A stretch of DNA of 64,000 nt from assembly GCF_030588185.1 (NCBI RefSeq), contig NZ_JAOSID010000003.1, positions 1 to 64,000 of the forward strand. The letters are read 5' to 3'. A model generated the notes under the pieces. It was not told the DNA's origin. It ran no database searches and saw only the letters and a list, made by a program, of their open reading frames with translations. Within the stretch, counting starts at the first letter, position 1. Every line of letters begins with the position of its first letter. Shown piece after piece: positions 1-6,456 of the stretch. Origin of the DNA: Candidatus Phytoplasma melaleucae (GTDB lineage: Bacteria; Bacillota_I; Bacilli_A; Acholeplasmatales; Acholeplasmataceae). The translations under genes and the position numbers were made by a program.

Positions 1-87
1 GGCTTTGGTGAAAACAAGTCGAAAAAAAGAGACCTGAGTTAAATGAGCCAGAATAGCCGTTAACGAGTATAAACGTTTAACTTTCAT
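1..87 (-). CDS. N-terminal fragment of an unidentified protein, cut by the left edge
   Basis: An ATG at 85-87 on the minus strand is preceded by a strong ribosome binding site (GAAGGAG, a few bases upstream) and opens a frame of 29 codons that is still open at base 1. The visible residues begin MKVKRLYSLTAILAHL; they are basic, then moderately hydrophobic, and could be a membrane or export segment. It lies 80 bases downstream of the UvrD fragment on the same strand and shares its G+C-rich base use, so both probably belong to one mobile-unit operon. The family cannot be told from 29 residues. The start is well supported, the function unknown. Confidence 0.5.
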   Translation of the reverse strand, partial: MKVKRLYSLTAILAHLTQVSFFRLVFTKA

Positions 88-167
88 CAACAATCTCCTT
101 CAAGATACAATAAATAAAAACTTTTAACTGTGGTAAAACTAAAAACAGCCCTAAGGCTATTTTAACT

Positions 168-569
168 TTAAAACCCCATTTCTTTTAAAAAAGTGAGCGG
201 TTTTAAACGAGCAGGCTGGGTCAAACTAGGACGACGACGGACACTTGTCAAAAAAAGCTGGTCTTGGGCCCGGGTGACCGCTACATACGCTAAGCGACGT
301 TCTTCCGCGAGATTGACGACCGCTAAAAGGGGATTGAGCCAGGTGGTTTGTTCACACCCCAGGAGAAAGACCACTTTAAATTCTAAGCCTTTCACTTGGT
401 GAATAGAAGCTAAGACTAACAACTTAGCAGGCGCCACTTGCTGAGCTAAATAAAGTAAGCGCTCAATCAGGGTCTTAGTTTTACCAGTGCCAGCCCCCGC
501 TCGCAAATAAAGGGCTTGGTGAGCCGGAGCATGGGCGGCTTGTAATTGGGCTGAATTTAAACGACACAT
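168..569 (-). pseudogene. uvrD: Internally deleted UvrD/PcrA-type helicase
   Basis: The 133 residues join the two ends of a superfamily 1A helicase. Residues 5-54 match the N-terminus: a Q-motif-like LNSAQLQAA, the Walker A loop GAGTGKT (about residues 25-31) and the strand that normally precedes the first helicase motifs. At residue 55 the sequence jumps directly to motif V (SIHQVKGLEF), followed by motif VI (EERRLAYVAVTRAQ). Everything between (motifs Ia to IV, including the DExx box), several hundred residues in intact UvrD/PcrA, is missing, yet the frame is preserved. It could bind a nucleotide loop at most and cannot be a working helicase. G+C content is about 52% over 181-360, roughly twice that of neighbouring DNA. 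UvrD genes and fragments are common in phytoplasma mobile units. Confidence 0.75.
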
Positions 570-577
570 CGCAATAA

Positions 578-718
578 TTAACTACTCTTAGCAGCAGTAG
601 TCGGAGCTTTAATCCAAGGGACTTTCGTTTCGGAAGGAACAATTATTTCCAATTTATATAAAATAAAAATCAAAATGAAACAAACGCCTAAGTAAGTCAA
701 AATTTTTAACAAGCTCAT
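578..718 (-). CDS. Small single-pass membrane protein of the mobile-unit region (46 aa)
   Basis: A short minus-strand ORF not found by length-based gene calling. It starts at ATG 716-718, with GAAGG about nine bases upstream. The protein begins MSLLKILTYLGVCFILIFIL, one hydrophobic segment (about residues 5-21), followed by a short polar tail rich in Ser, Thr and Ala. It lies directly upstream of the UvrD fragment and downstream of another small membrane protein on the same strand, so the three form a compact run. I do not recognise the family. Short membrane proteins of unknown function are frequent in phytoplasma mobile units, which fits the setting. Confidence rests on start signal, frame and context. 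Confidence 0.5.
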   Translation of the reverse strand: MSLLKILTYLGVCFILIFILYKLEIIVPSETKVPWIKAPTTAAKSS

Positions 719-760
719 GAATGAAGACCTTCTCTTTCTGGTAAATGATAATTAAAAAAG

Positions 761-922
761 TTATTGAGGTAAATAAATATAACCTTTATGAGCTAATAGG
801 ACTAAGATAAGACCTAAAATCCCAATAATCGGCAAAATCAATCTTGATAAAGATAAGCGACGTCTACCAACGGTTCTCACCACTACCGAACGAAAGCGTC
901 TAAATTTACTGAATCTAGCCAT
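761..922 (-). CDS. Small basic membrane protein of the mobile-unit region (53 aa)
   Basis: A 53-residue minus-strand ORF with ATG at 920-922 and a clear AAAGGAG ribosome binding site about nine bases upstream (932-936 on the plus strand). An ATG two codons earlier is too close to that site. The first 28 residues are strongly basic (MARFSKFRRFR then VGRRRLS), and residues 28-43 form a hydrophobic helix (LILPIIGILGLILVLL). The tail is short. This gives a membrane anchor with a positively charged inner side that could bind nucleic acid or lipid head groups. Locally the G+C content is about 47% (841-900). It starts the small minus-strand gene run of the left edge. The family is not recognised. 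Confidence 0.55.
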   Translation of the reverse strand: MARFSKFRRFRSVVVRTVGRRRLSLSRLILPIIGILGLILVLLAHKGYIYLPQ

Positions 923-961
923 GAACATAAACTCCTTTACTTAATTTAAACATAAAAAAAA

Positions 962-979
962 AGGTGATACTTATCACCT
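962..979 (-). terminator. Rho-independent terminator after the 29-codon peptide gene
   Basis: A perfect 7-bp stem AGGTGAT / ATCACCT with a 4-base loop. Read on the minus strand it is followed by a run of nine T (953-961 on the plus strand are A). It starts eight bases after the stop codon of the small minus-strand peptide gene (987-1076) and also marks the sharp composition change between the G+C-rich mobile fragment and the AT-rich chromosome. Confidence 0.75.
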
Positions 980-986
980 ATTCTAT

Positions 987-1076
987 TCAAGTTAAATACT
1001 GTGTCATGAGTATAATATTTAGAACACAATCGACTATAAACAACCCAACAAAAAGAGAAAAGAAGTATTCTTTCAA
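987..1076 (-). CDS. Candidate 29-aa hydrophobic membrane peptide, TTG start
   Basis: A very short minus-strand ORF, proposed because all expression signals fit. A GGAGG ribosome binding site (1084-1088) lies exactly seven bases before a TTG start (1074-1076), the frame closes with TGA at 987-989, and a strong intrinsic terminator follows after eight bases. The peptide starts MKEYFFSLFVGLFIVD and is almost entirely hydrophobic, with a predicted helix covering residues 4-25. Small hydrophobic peptides with their own terminator include the toxins of type I toxin-antitoxin pairs (Fst, TxpA/BsrG families); this is an analogy only, and no antisense RNA can be shown here. It could also be a leftover of a larger gene, but no frame extends upstream. 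Confidence 0.45.
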   Translation of the reverse strand: MKEYFFSLFVGLFIVDCVLNIILMTQYLT

Positions 1077-1248
1077 GATATTACCTCCATTTAAACTTCA
1101 AATGAAATATCAACAAACAAAAAAGACTGATGCTAACAAAATACTTTAGAGTAGCAAACACTTCGTTCGAATAAATTAAGACCTAATTTAATACGGCAAT
1201 ATTTAACTACTAATATTATCTTCTTTCTTAAATTTAAAATATAAAAAA

Positions 1249-1265
1249 AAGTAGGATCCCTACTT
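1249..1265 (-). terminator. Rho-independent terminator after the YqaJ-type exonuclease gene
   Basis: A perfect 7-bp stem AAGTAGG / CCTACTT with a 3-base ATC loop, followed on the minus strand by a run of eight T (plus-strand A run before 1249). It lies 45 bases downstream of the stop of the exonuclease gene at 1311. Plus-strand sequence after it is also T-rich, so it may work in both directions. Confidence 0.75.
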
Positions 1266-1310
1266 ATCATCTTTTTATTCTTTTGAATCTTTGCAAAATA
1301 GTCTATTTTT

Positions 1311-1931
1311 TTATTTATTACTATTATTTAAACGGTTTAATATTAATTTAGCTTCGTTAAAAAGTTTATAAAACGAATAACATTCCAAACACATTTTTTC
1401 AATAAACAAAGAATCTTTTTTAATTTCTTTCACTTTAACGTTTTGATATGTTTGATATACTAAAAAAAAAGCTTTTTCCGAATCAGAACAATAAAGTTGA
1501 GCTTGAACTTGAGCATAATAAAAAACTGGAACTTTATCATTAATAAAAAAATTACTCCAAGAATTAGTATTACAAGAAATAGGACATTTTATTTCTAAGA
1601 CACTTTTTGATTCACGGTGCCAACCATCTAAAGACGCTGACATAAAATACTTTGTAAAAACTATAGGAATAAAATTTACTTTATAAACTTCATTAAAAAA
1701 ATTTCTTGCTTCTGGTTCTAATTTTCTCCCATGACGCATAGCAATATTATCTTCTATTTTTTCTTGAAACAGTTTTCGTTTAAATAACAACTTTCTACTT
1801 TCGAAAGGGTTTAACCCCATAATAGCAGCTACTTCAGAAGCGTTAATATAATTACTTCTATGCTTATGCCAAGCCTCAGAATTTTGTTTTAAATTTAAAA
1901 ACTTGTTAGATTCTAATTTCGCGAAATGCAT
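1311..1931 (-). CDS. YqaJ-type (lambda exonuclease family) recombinase nuclease
   Basis: A 206-residue protein with the motif series of the YqaJ/lambda-exonuclease family, PD-(D/E)XK nucleases that resect double-stranded DNA ends 5' to 3' for phage single-strand-annealing recombination. Visible in order: WHKHRSNYINASEVAAIMG (residues 21-39, the R...ASE.A...G start of the fold), MRHGRKLEPEA (65-75), ASLDG (99-103, catalytic Asp102), LEIKCP (112-117, catalytic Glu113 and Lys115) and the family Gln/Tyr helix YYAQVQAQLY (about 138-147). The length is normal for a stand-alone family member. Such genes come from phages or phage-like mobile units. Usual partners, a RecT/Bet/Erf annealing protein and an SSB, are not in this window. 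It has its own terminator downstream and lies between the mobile fragment and tatD. Confidence 0.8.
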   Translation of the reverse strand: MHFAKLESNKFLNLKQNSEAWHKHRSNYINASEVAAIMGLNPFESRKLLFKRKLFQEKIEDNIAMRHGRKLEPEARNFFNEVYKVNFIPIVFTKYFMSASLDGWHRESKSVLEIKCPISCNTNSWSNFFINDKVPVFYYAQVQAQLYCSDSEKAFFLVYQTYQNVKVKEIKKDSLFIEKMCLECYSFYKLFNEAKLILNRLNNSNK

Positions 1932-1999
1932 ATAAAATTAATTTTCTTTCTACATCTAATATCTTTGTTTTTAGAATATTTAATTTACTATTACTAAAA

Positions 2000-2770
2000 T
2001 TATAATAAATCAGTTAAAAAAATCTTTTTAACATTATGTGAGGTTTGTAAGGCTACTTTTTCCAAACTAATATTTTTGATCATAGCTACCTTTTCAGCTA
2101 TTATATGCAAAAAAGAAGGTTCATTTCTCTTATTTCTTGGTAATGGAGAAGGGGTTAAAAAAGGAGAATCTGTTTCCAAAAGAATCTTATCCAGAGGAAT
2201 TTTAGATAATACCTTATGTGATTCTTCGAATTTCTGATAAGTAATAATACCTCCGACTCCTATATAAAAACCTAATTCTAAAGCTTTTTCAACCTCTTCT
2301 AAACTAGTGGTTAAACAATGAAAAACACCCCTAATTTTATTTTTATAAGGTAGTAACATTTTATATATTTCTTGAAAAGATTCTCTAGCGTGTAAAATAA
2401 CAGGAAGGTTATATTTTATTGATAATTCTAATTGAATGTACAAATTTTGTTTCTGTATATGCAAAAATTTCTTATCATGATATAAATCTAACCCAATTTC
2501 TCCTATAGCTACTACTTGGGAATATTTTAATTTTAAATATTTTTCAATACTAGAAGGATCTTCGTTCTTCCAATAACAAGGATGAATTCCAATAGCAGCT
2601 TTAATACAAGGATATTTAAGCGATAAAGCAATAGCTTTTGAATTGGTCTTATCATCTAATCCTGGAACGATAAAGTAAGAAATACCATTATTTAAAGCTC
2701 TCTCTATAACAATTGGTAAATCTCTCGAGTAATCATCTAAATTAAGATGAGTATGAGTGTCAATTAACAT
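2000..2770 (-). CDS. tatD: TatD family metal-dependent deoxyribonuclease
   Basis: A cytoplasmic 256-residue TIM-barrel hydrolase of the TatD family, 3'-5' exonucleases acting on single-stranded DNA or RNA and linked to DNA repair and turnover. Diagnostic segments are the N-terminal metal site DTHTHLN (4-10), GIHP with the following acidic patch (62-65), AIGEIGLDLY (88-97, with the metal-ligand Glu), VILHARES (124-131), GVFHC (148-152) and LETDSPFL (198-205, the last metal-ligand Asp). Full length matches typical family members. The gene ends the minus-strand run that starts at pyk, with only 40 bases between it and lpd, so co-transcription with the pyruvate dehydrogenase genes is likely. No oddities seen. 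Confidence 0.93.
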   Translation of the reverse strand: MLIDTHTHLNLDDYSRDLPIVIERALNNGISYFIVPGLDDKTNSKAIALSLKYPCIKAAIGIHPCYWKNEDPSSIEKYLKLKYSQVVAIGEIGLDLYHDKKFLHIQKQNLYIQLELSIKYNLPVILHARESFQEIYKMLLPYKNKIRGVFHCLTTSLEEVEKALELGFYIGVGGIITYQKFEESHKVLSKIPLDKILLETDSPFLTPSPLPRNKRNEPSFLHIIAEKVAMIKNISLEKVALQTSHNVKKIFLTDLL

Positions 2771-2810
2771 ATTTTTCTTCCTATTCCAATTAATTATCTT
2801 CTAAATTAAA

Positions 2811-4190
2811 TTACATATGAATAGGTTTATCAATAACACCTAAAAAAGTTTCCAGATTTAATTCTGCTAAGGTAGGGTGTGGATGAATTACGTTAACTAC
2901 ATCGTGCGCTGTTCCTTCAAATTCCATGGCTACTCCTGTTTCGGTAATTAATTCAGTAGCATTATATGCATATATATGCATTCCTAAAATTTTCATATTT
3001 TTACGATCAACAATTATTTTTGCAAAACCATCACTTTCTCCATCAGCTAAAGCTTTTCCTATCGCTTTAACAGGAAATTTAGATACTTTACAATCGAAAC
3101 CTTTGCTTTTAGCTTGATCTTCGGTAAATCCTATAGTAGCTATTTCAGGAAAACCATAAACACAGGATGGGACACGATCATAATTCATAGGTTTATGACA
3201 AGCCTGTTTGCCTAAAGCATGATAAACAGCTGTAACGCCTTCATGACTAGCAACGTGTGCCAACATAAATTTACCGTTTACATCGCCAACTGCATAAACA
3301 CCTTCTATCGAAGTATTTAAAAAATTATCTGTTACTATACCCGTTCTATCTATTTCTAAATTAAGTTTTTCTAATCCTTTTAGATTTGGTTTAGTGCCAA
3401 CAGCCATTAAAACAATGTCAGCTTGTTCAATTTTCTCTTTATTATCATGTATATAATGAACAATATTGTCTTGAATTTGGATAACTGAAGCTTCAGTAAC
3501 AATTTGGATATTGGATTTTTCTAAATGTTTACTATAAGCAGCAATAATATCTTGGTCCAAAGTGTTTAAAATAGAAGTTTGTTTTTCCAAAATCATTACT
3601 TCAGATCCAAATTTATTGAAAATAGTAGCAAATTCAACTCCAATTATACCTCCCCCAATAATAATAATTTTATTCGGGAATTTATCTAATTGTACTAATT
3701 CTTTACTTGTAAATAAATAATTATCATTATAAGCTTCTTTAGCACCAGGAATAGAAGGAATAAAAGCACTTGACCCTGTAGCTATAATAAGCTTTCGAGT
3801 TTCTAAAAACTTATCTCCAACTTGGACTTGCTTAGAAGTTAAAACCTTAGCAAACCCATAATAAACATCAACATTATTTTTTTTTAACAAAAAACCAACA
3901 CCATTTGTTAATTGTTGTACTATCTTATTTTTACGTTGTAACACAGAAAGCCAATTAAATCGAATATCTCCACTGCAACTTATTCCAAAATTATTAGCCT
4001 CTTTTAAAAAACCAAAAATTTTTGCGCTTTTTAAATAAGCTTTAGTAGGGATGCAACCATAATTTAGACAGATCCCACCTAATTTATGATCTTCGACCAA
4101 AGCCACTTGTGCTCCTAATTGAGAGGCTTTGATAGCGGCAACATATCCTCCTGGCCCTCCGCCTATAATTAAAATATCATATTTTTTCAT
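2811..4190 (-). CDS. lpd: Dihydrolipoamide dehydrogenase, E3 of pyruvate dehydrogenase
   Basis: A 459-residue flavoprotein that reoxidises dihydrolipoamide with NAD+, the last step of the pyruvate dehydrogenase cycle. Visible are the FAD-binding GGGPGGYVAAI (about 10-20), the redox-active disulfide GGICLNYGCIPTKA (cysteines about 41 and 46), the NAD-binding GGGIIGVEFA, the second FAD motif GVYAVGDVNG and the C-terminal active-site HPHPT (His with the partner Glu six residues on, in LAELNLE). It starts directly with the FAD domain; some related bacterial E3 proteins carry an N-terminal lipoyl domain and this one does not. It is the last of the PDH genes, 120 bases after the E2 catalytic gene. 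Since that E2 lacks a visible subunit-binding domain, how E3 is held in the complex is open. Confidence 0.95.
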   Translation of the reverse strand: MKKYDILIIGGGPGGYVAAIKASQLGAQVALVEDHKLGGICLNYGCIPTKAYLKSAKIFGFLKEANNFGISCSGDIRFNWLSVLQRKNKIVQQLTNGVGFLLKKNNVDVYYGFAKVLTSKQVQVGDKFLETRKLIIATGSSAFIPSIPGAKEAYNDNYLFTSKELVQLDKFPNKIIIIGGGIIGVEFATIFNKFGSEVMILEKQTSILNTLDQDIIAAYSKHLEKSNIQIVTEASVIQIQDNIVHYIHDNKEKIEQADIVLMAVGTKPNLKGLEKLNLEIDRTGIVTDNFLNTSIEGVYAVGDVNGKFMLAHVASHEGVTAVYHALGKQACHKPMNYDRVPSCVYGFPEIATIGFTEDQAKSKGFDCKVSKFPVKAIGKALADGESDGFAKIIVDRKNMKILGMHIYAYNATELITETGVAMEFEGTAHDVVNVIHPHPTLAELNLETFLGVIDKPIHM

Positions 4191-4310
4191 ATTTGATCTC
4201 TTTATTATTCATTAAAAATAAATGAATATGGTTCGCTAAAATTAAAAACCCGAATAATTTACTCCTAATAGTTAAGAAGAATAGCTAAAATTCTTATTAT
4301 TTTGACGTCA

Positions 4311-5072
4311 TTAATAAATATGGTTCTCCAGTATTGATATATCACTTAATAATAACTTAATAGTTTGTAAAAACCTTCCCGCATCGGCTCCATCTATAAA
4401 GCGGTGGTCAAATGTTAAGGATAAAGGTAACATATTACCAATCGAGATAACATCATCTTTAACAAATGGTTTTTTTATCATAGTTCCAATTCCAAGAATG
4501 GCTACCTCTGGGAAATTAATAATAGGATTAGCATAAGAAATATCAAAAACACCATAATTACTTATAGTAAAAGTACCATCTCGAAGATTATCTAATGTAA
4601 TTTTTCTATTTATAGCATTTTCCGCTAATGTTTTTATTTCCTTGGCTAACGTTAAAACACCTAAATTTTGTGCATTTTTAATATTAACCACTATCAAACC
4701 ATTTTTAGTATCAACTGCGATACCTAAATTAATAAACTTTTTAATAATCAATACATTATTTTTATCATCAAAACTAGAATTAAAACGGGGGAATTGTTCC
4801 AAGGCAATTGTAACTGCTTTAGCAATAAAAGGCATATAAGTTAATTTAATGTTTCCGTTCTTAAATTGTTCTTGCGATTTGATTTTTTCTCTTAAAGTAA
4901 CTAAATTATCAACATTGAATTCTTGCATTATGGTTGTATCTGGGATTAGAGTTTTAGCCGTTGTTACTTTCTCAGCAATAGCTTTTCGTAAACTTGAAAT
5001 TGATTCTATTTGCACATCTTTATCCGTTATATCTTTTATTTTTGTATCTAAATGTTTATCATTTTTTTTCAT
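4311..5072 (-). CDS. pdhC: Pyruvate dehydrogenase E2, catalytic acyltransferase domain only
   Basis: A 253-residue protein that corresponds to the C-terminal catalytic domain of dihydrolipoamide acetyltransferase, which moves the acetyl group from lipoamide to CoA and forms the core of the complex. The domain starts almost at once (SSLRKAIAEKV, residues 26-36) and ends with the active-site motif FDHRFIDGADAG. A normal E2 has one or more lipoyl domains, then a peripheral subunit-binding domain of about 35 residues, then this domain, on one chain. Here the lipoyl domain is a separate gene ending 50 bases upstream, and the roughly 25 residues before the catalytic core show no binding-domain sequence. 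The ATG at 5070-5072 has only a weak AAAGAGA site about 12 bases upstream. It could be a stable two-gene E2 or the result of a deletion. Confidence 0.88.
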   Translation of the reverse strand: MKKNDKHLDTKIKDITDKDVQIESISSLRKAIAEKVTTAKTLIPDTTIMQEFNVDNLVTLREKIKSQEQFKNGNIKLTYMPFIAKAVTIALEQFPRFNSSFDDKNNVLIIKKFINLGIAVDTKNGLIVVNIKNAQNLGVLTLAKEIKTLAENAINRKITLDNLRDGTFTISNYGVFDISYANPIINFPEVAILGIGTMIKKPFVKDDVISIGNMLPLSLTFDHRFIDGADAGRFLQTIKLLLSDISILENHIY

Positions 5073-5122
5073 TATTTAATTAAATCTCTTTTCTATGTCG
5101 ATAACAATTACTTCAAAATATT

Positions 5123-5386
5123 TTATTTGCTGTCTTTTAAATCACATGTTTCTTCGATATGCACTAAAACATCTCCAACAACAATATCATCTCCTAAAGA
5201 TGGAAACATTTCTGTAACAACACCATTTACTGGGGAAGATATTTCGGCAACCATCTTATCAGTTTCAACTTCAAGCAAAACATCACCTTCTTTTACTTGG
5301 TCTCCCACTTTGCAATGCCATGCATGAATACGCCCATTATTAATGCCTTCTCCCAGATCATGAAATTTTAATTTAAACATTTTCAA
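5123..5386 (-). CDS. Free-standing lipoyl domain protein, N-terminal part of split E2
   Basis: An 87-residue lipoyl (biotinyl-like) domain. The lipoylation site is Lys44 in LEVETDKMVAEISSPVNG, the usual turn, preceded by the typical DLGEGI start and followed by a second half ending VGDVLVHIE. About eight residues remain after the domain, then a stop. In other bacteria this domain is the N-terminus of the pyruvate dehydrogenase E2 chain, and its swinging arm carries the acetyl group between E1, E2 and E3. Here it is a separate gene between pdhB and the E2 catalytic gene, 50 bases before the latter. It could act as a free carrier, as the H protein does in glycine cleavage. No frame in the short gap encodes the missing linker or binding domain. 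Confidence 0.9.
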   Translation of the reverse strand: MKMFKLKFHDLGEGINNGRIHAWHCKVGDQVKEGDVLLEVETDKMVAEISSPVNGVVTEMFPSLGDDIVVGDVLVHIEETCDLKDSK

Positions 5387-5469
5387 TAATTCCTTCCTTT
5401 TTCTTCATATAAACTAGTTAATCAAATCAAACTTTTTTTAATATTAAAATAAAAACAACCTTATAAATA

Positions 5470-6453
5470 TCATTTCTGAGAAGCAAAAACATTGCGAATC
5501 CCATGAACAATTTTATGTACATTTAAACACTGATGATATTCACCTCTTGCTAAAGGCATAATAATGTCGAAACCTGTAATGCGGGCTGGCGCAGTCTTTA
5601 AATAATGAAAAGCGTATTCATTTACTAAAGTAATTATTTCACCTGCTGGTCCATAAGTTTTAGTAGCTTCGTGAGCCACCGCTAATCTTCCAGTTTTTTT
5701 AACAGAATTAATAATAGTATCTCTATCAATGGGGTTAATACTTCTTAAATCTATTAATTCAACAGAAATTCCCTCTTTAGCTAAAATATCAATAGCTAAC
5801 TTAGATATAGGCACAGCAGATGCCCAAGCTACTAAAGTTAAATCTTTGCCTTCTTGAACTATTTTAGCTTTACCAATTTCTACTTCATATTCGTCTAACG
5901 GAACTTCTTGTTTCTCACCTCGATATAAAACTTTAGGCTCTAAAAAAATTACAGGATTAAGACTCTTAATAGAAGATATTAATAATCCTTTGGCATCATA
6001 AGGATTGGAAGGAACCACTATATGTAACCCTGGGAAAGAACCTAGCATTCCTTCAATAGATTCTGAATGATGTTCTAACGCTTTAATGGAGCCGTGCATT
6101 GGAAGTCTCAAAACCATCGGGCAATAAAAAGCCCCCCTAGAACGGTTTCGTATTCTAGCTGCATGGGAAAATAAATCTTGTAATCCAGTAAAAACAAACC
6201 CTTCAAATTGAATTTCTGCTATAGGTTTTAAACCACCTAAAGCCATTCCAATAGCGCTGCCAATAATAGCAGATTCTGCTATAGGAGTATTAAAAACACG
6301 TTTTTCCCCATACTTTAAATGTAAATCTTTAAGAACTCTAAAAACTCCACCTAATTTGCCAACATCTTGACCAAACAAAACTAACTCAGGAATCTTCCCT
6401 AACTGAAGATCTAAGGTATGATTAATAGATTCCAATAAATTCATTTGAGGCAT
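5470..6453 (-). CDS. pdhB: Pyruvate dehydrogenase E1 component, beta subunit
   Basis: A 327-residue subunit that forms, with E1 alpha, the thiamine-diphosphate-dependent decarboxylase acting on pyruvate and acetylating the lipoyl arm. It shows the family pattern: LFGQDVGKLGGVF (26-38), FNTPIAESAIIGSAIGMALGG (split over 54-74), AEIQFEGF, the RLPMHGSIKALEHHSESIEG loop, VVPSNPYDAKGLL, and the C-terminal transketolase domain with LIDLRSINPID and VAHEA. Length is typical. It follows pdhA after three bases, which suggests translational coupling, and is followed by the lipoyl-domain gene. No anomalies were seen. Confidence 0.95.
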   Translation of the reverse strand: MPQMNLLESINHTLDLQLGKIPELVLFGQDVGKLGGVFRVLKDLHLKYGEKRVFNTPIAESAIIGSAIGMALGGLKPIAEIQFEGFVFTGLQDLFSHAARIRNRSRGAFYCPMVLRLPMHGSIKALEHHSESIEGMLGSFPGLHIVVPSNPYDAKGLLISSIKSLNPVIFLEPKVLYRGEKQEVPLDEYEVEIGKAKIVQEGKDLTLVAWASAVPISKLAIDILAKEGISVELIDLRSINPIDRDTIINSVKKTGRLAVAHEATKTYGPAGEIITLVNEYAFHYLKTAPARITGFDIIMPLARGEYHQCLNVHKIVHGIRNVFASQK

Positions 6454-6456
6454 GTT

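Noticed and set aside
964-1149. A 61-codon plus-strand ORF in the gap before the exonuclease gene
   Set aside because: It starts inside a terminator stem, has no ribosome binding site, overlaps the better-supported minus-strand peptide gene and has a composition expected of AT-rich noncoding DNA.
5073-5122. A possible frameshift hiding the E2 subunit-binding domain in the gap between lipoyl and catalytic genes
   Set aside because: The gap is only 50 bases, too short for the roughly 35-residue domain plus linkers, and the ends of both proteins show no fragment of it in any frame. A simple frameshift cannot explain the absence.
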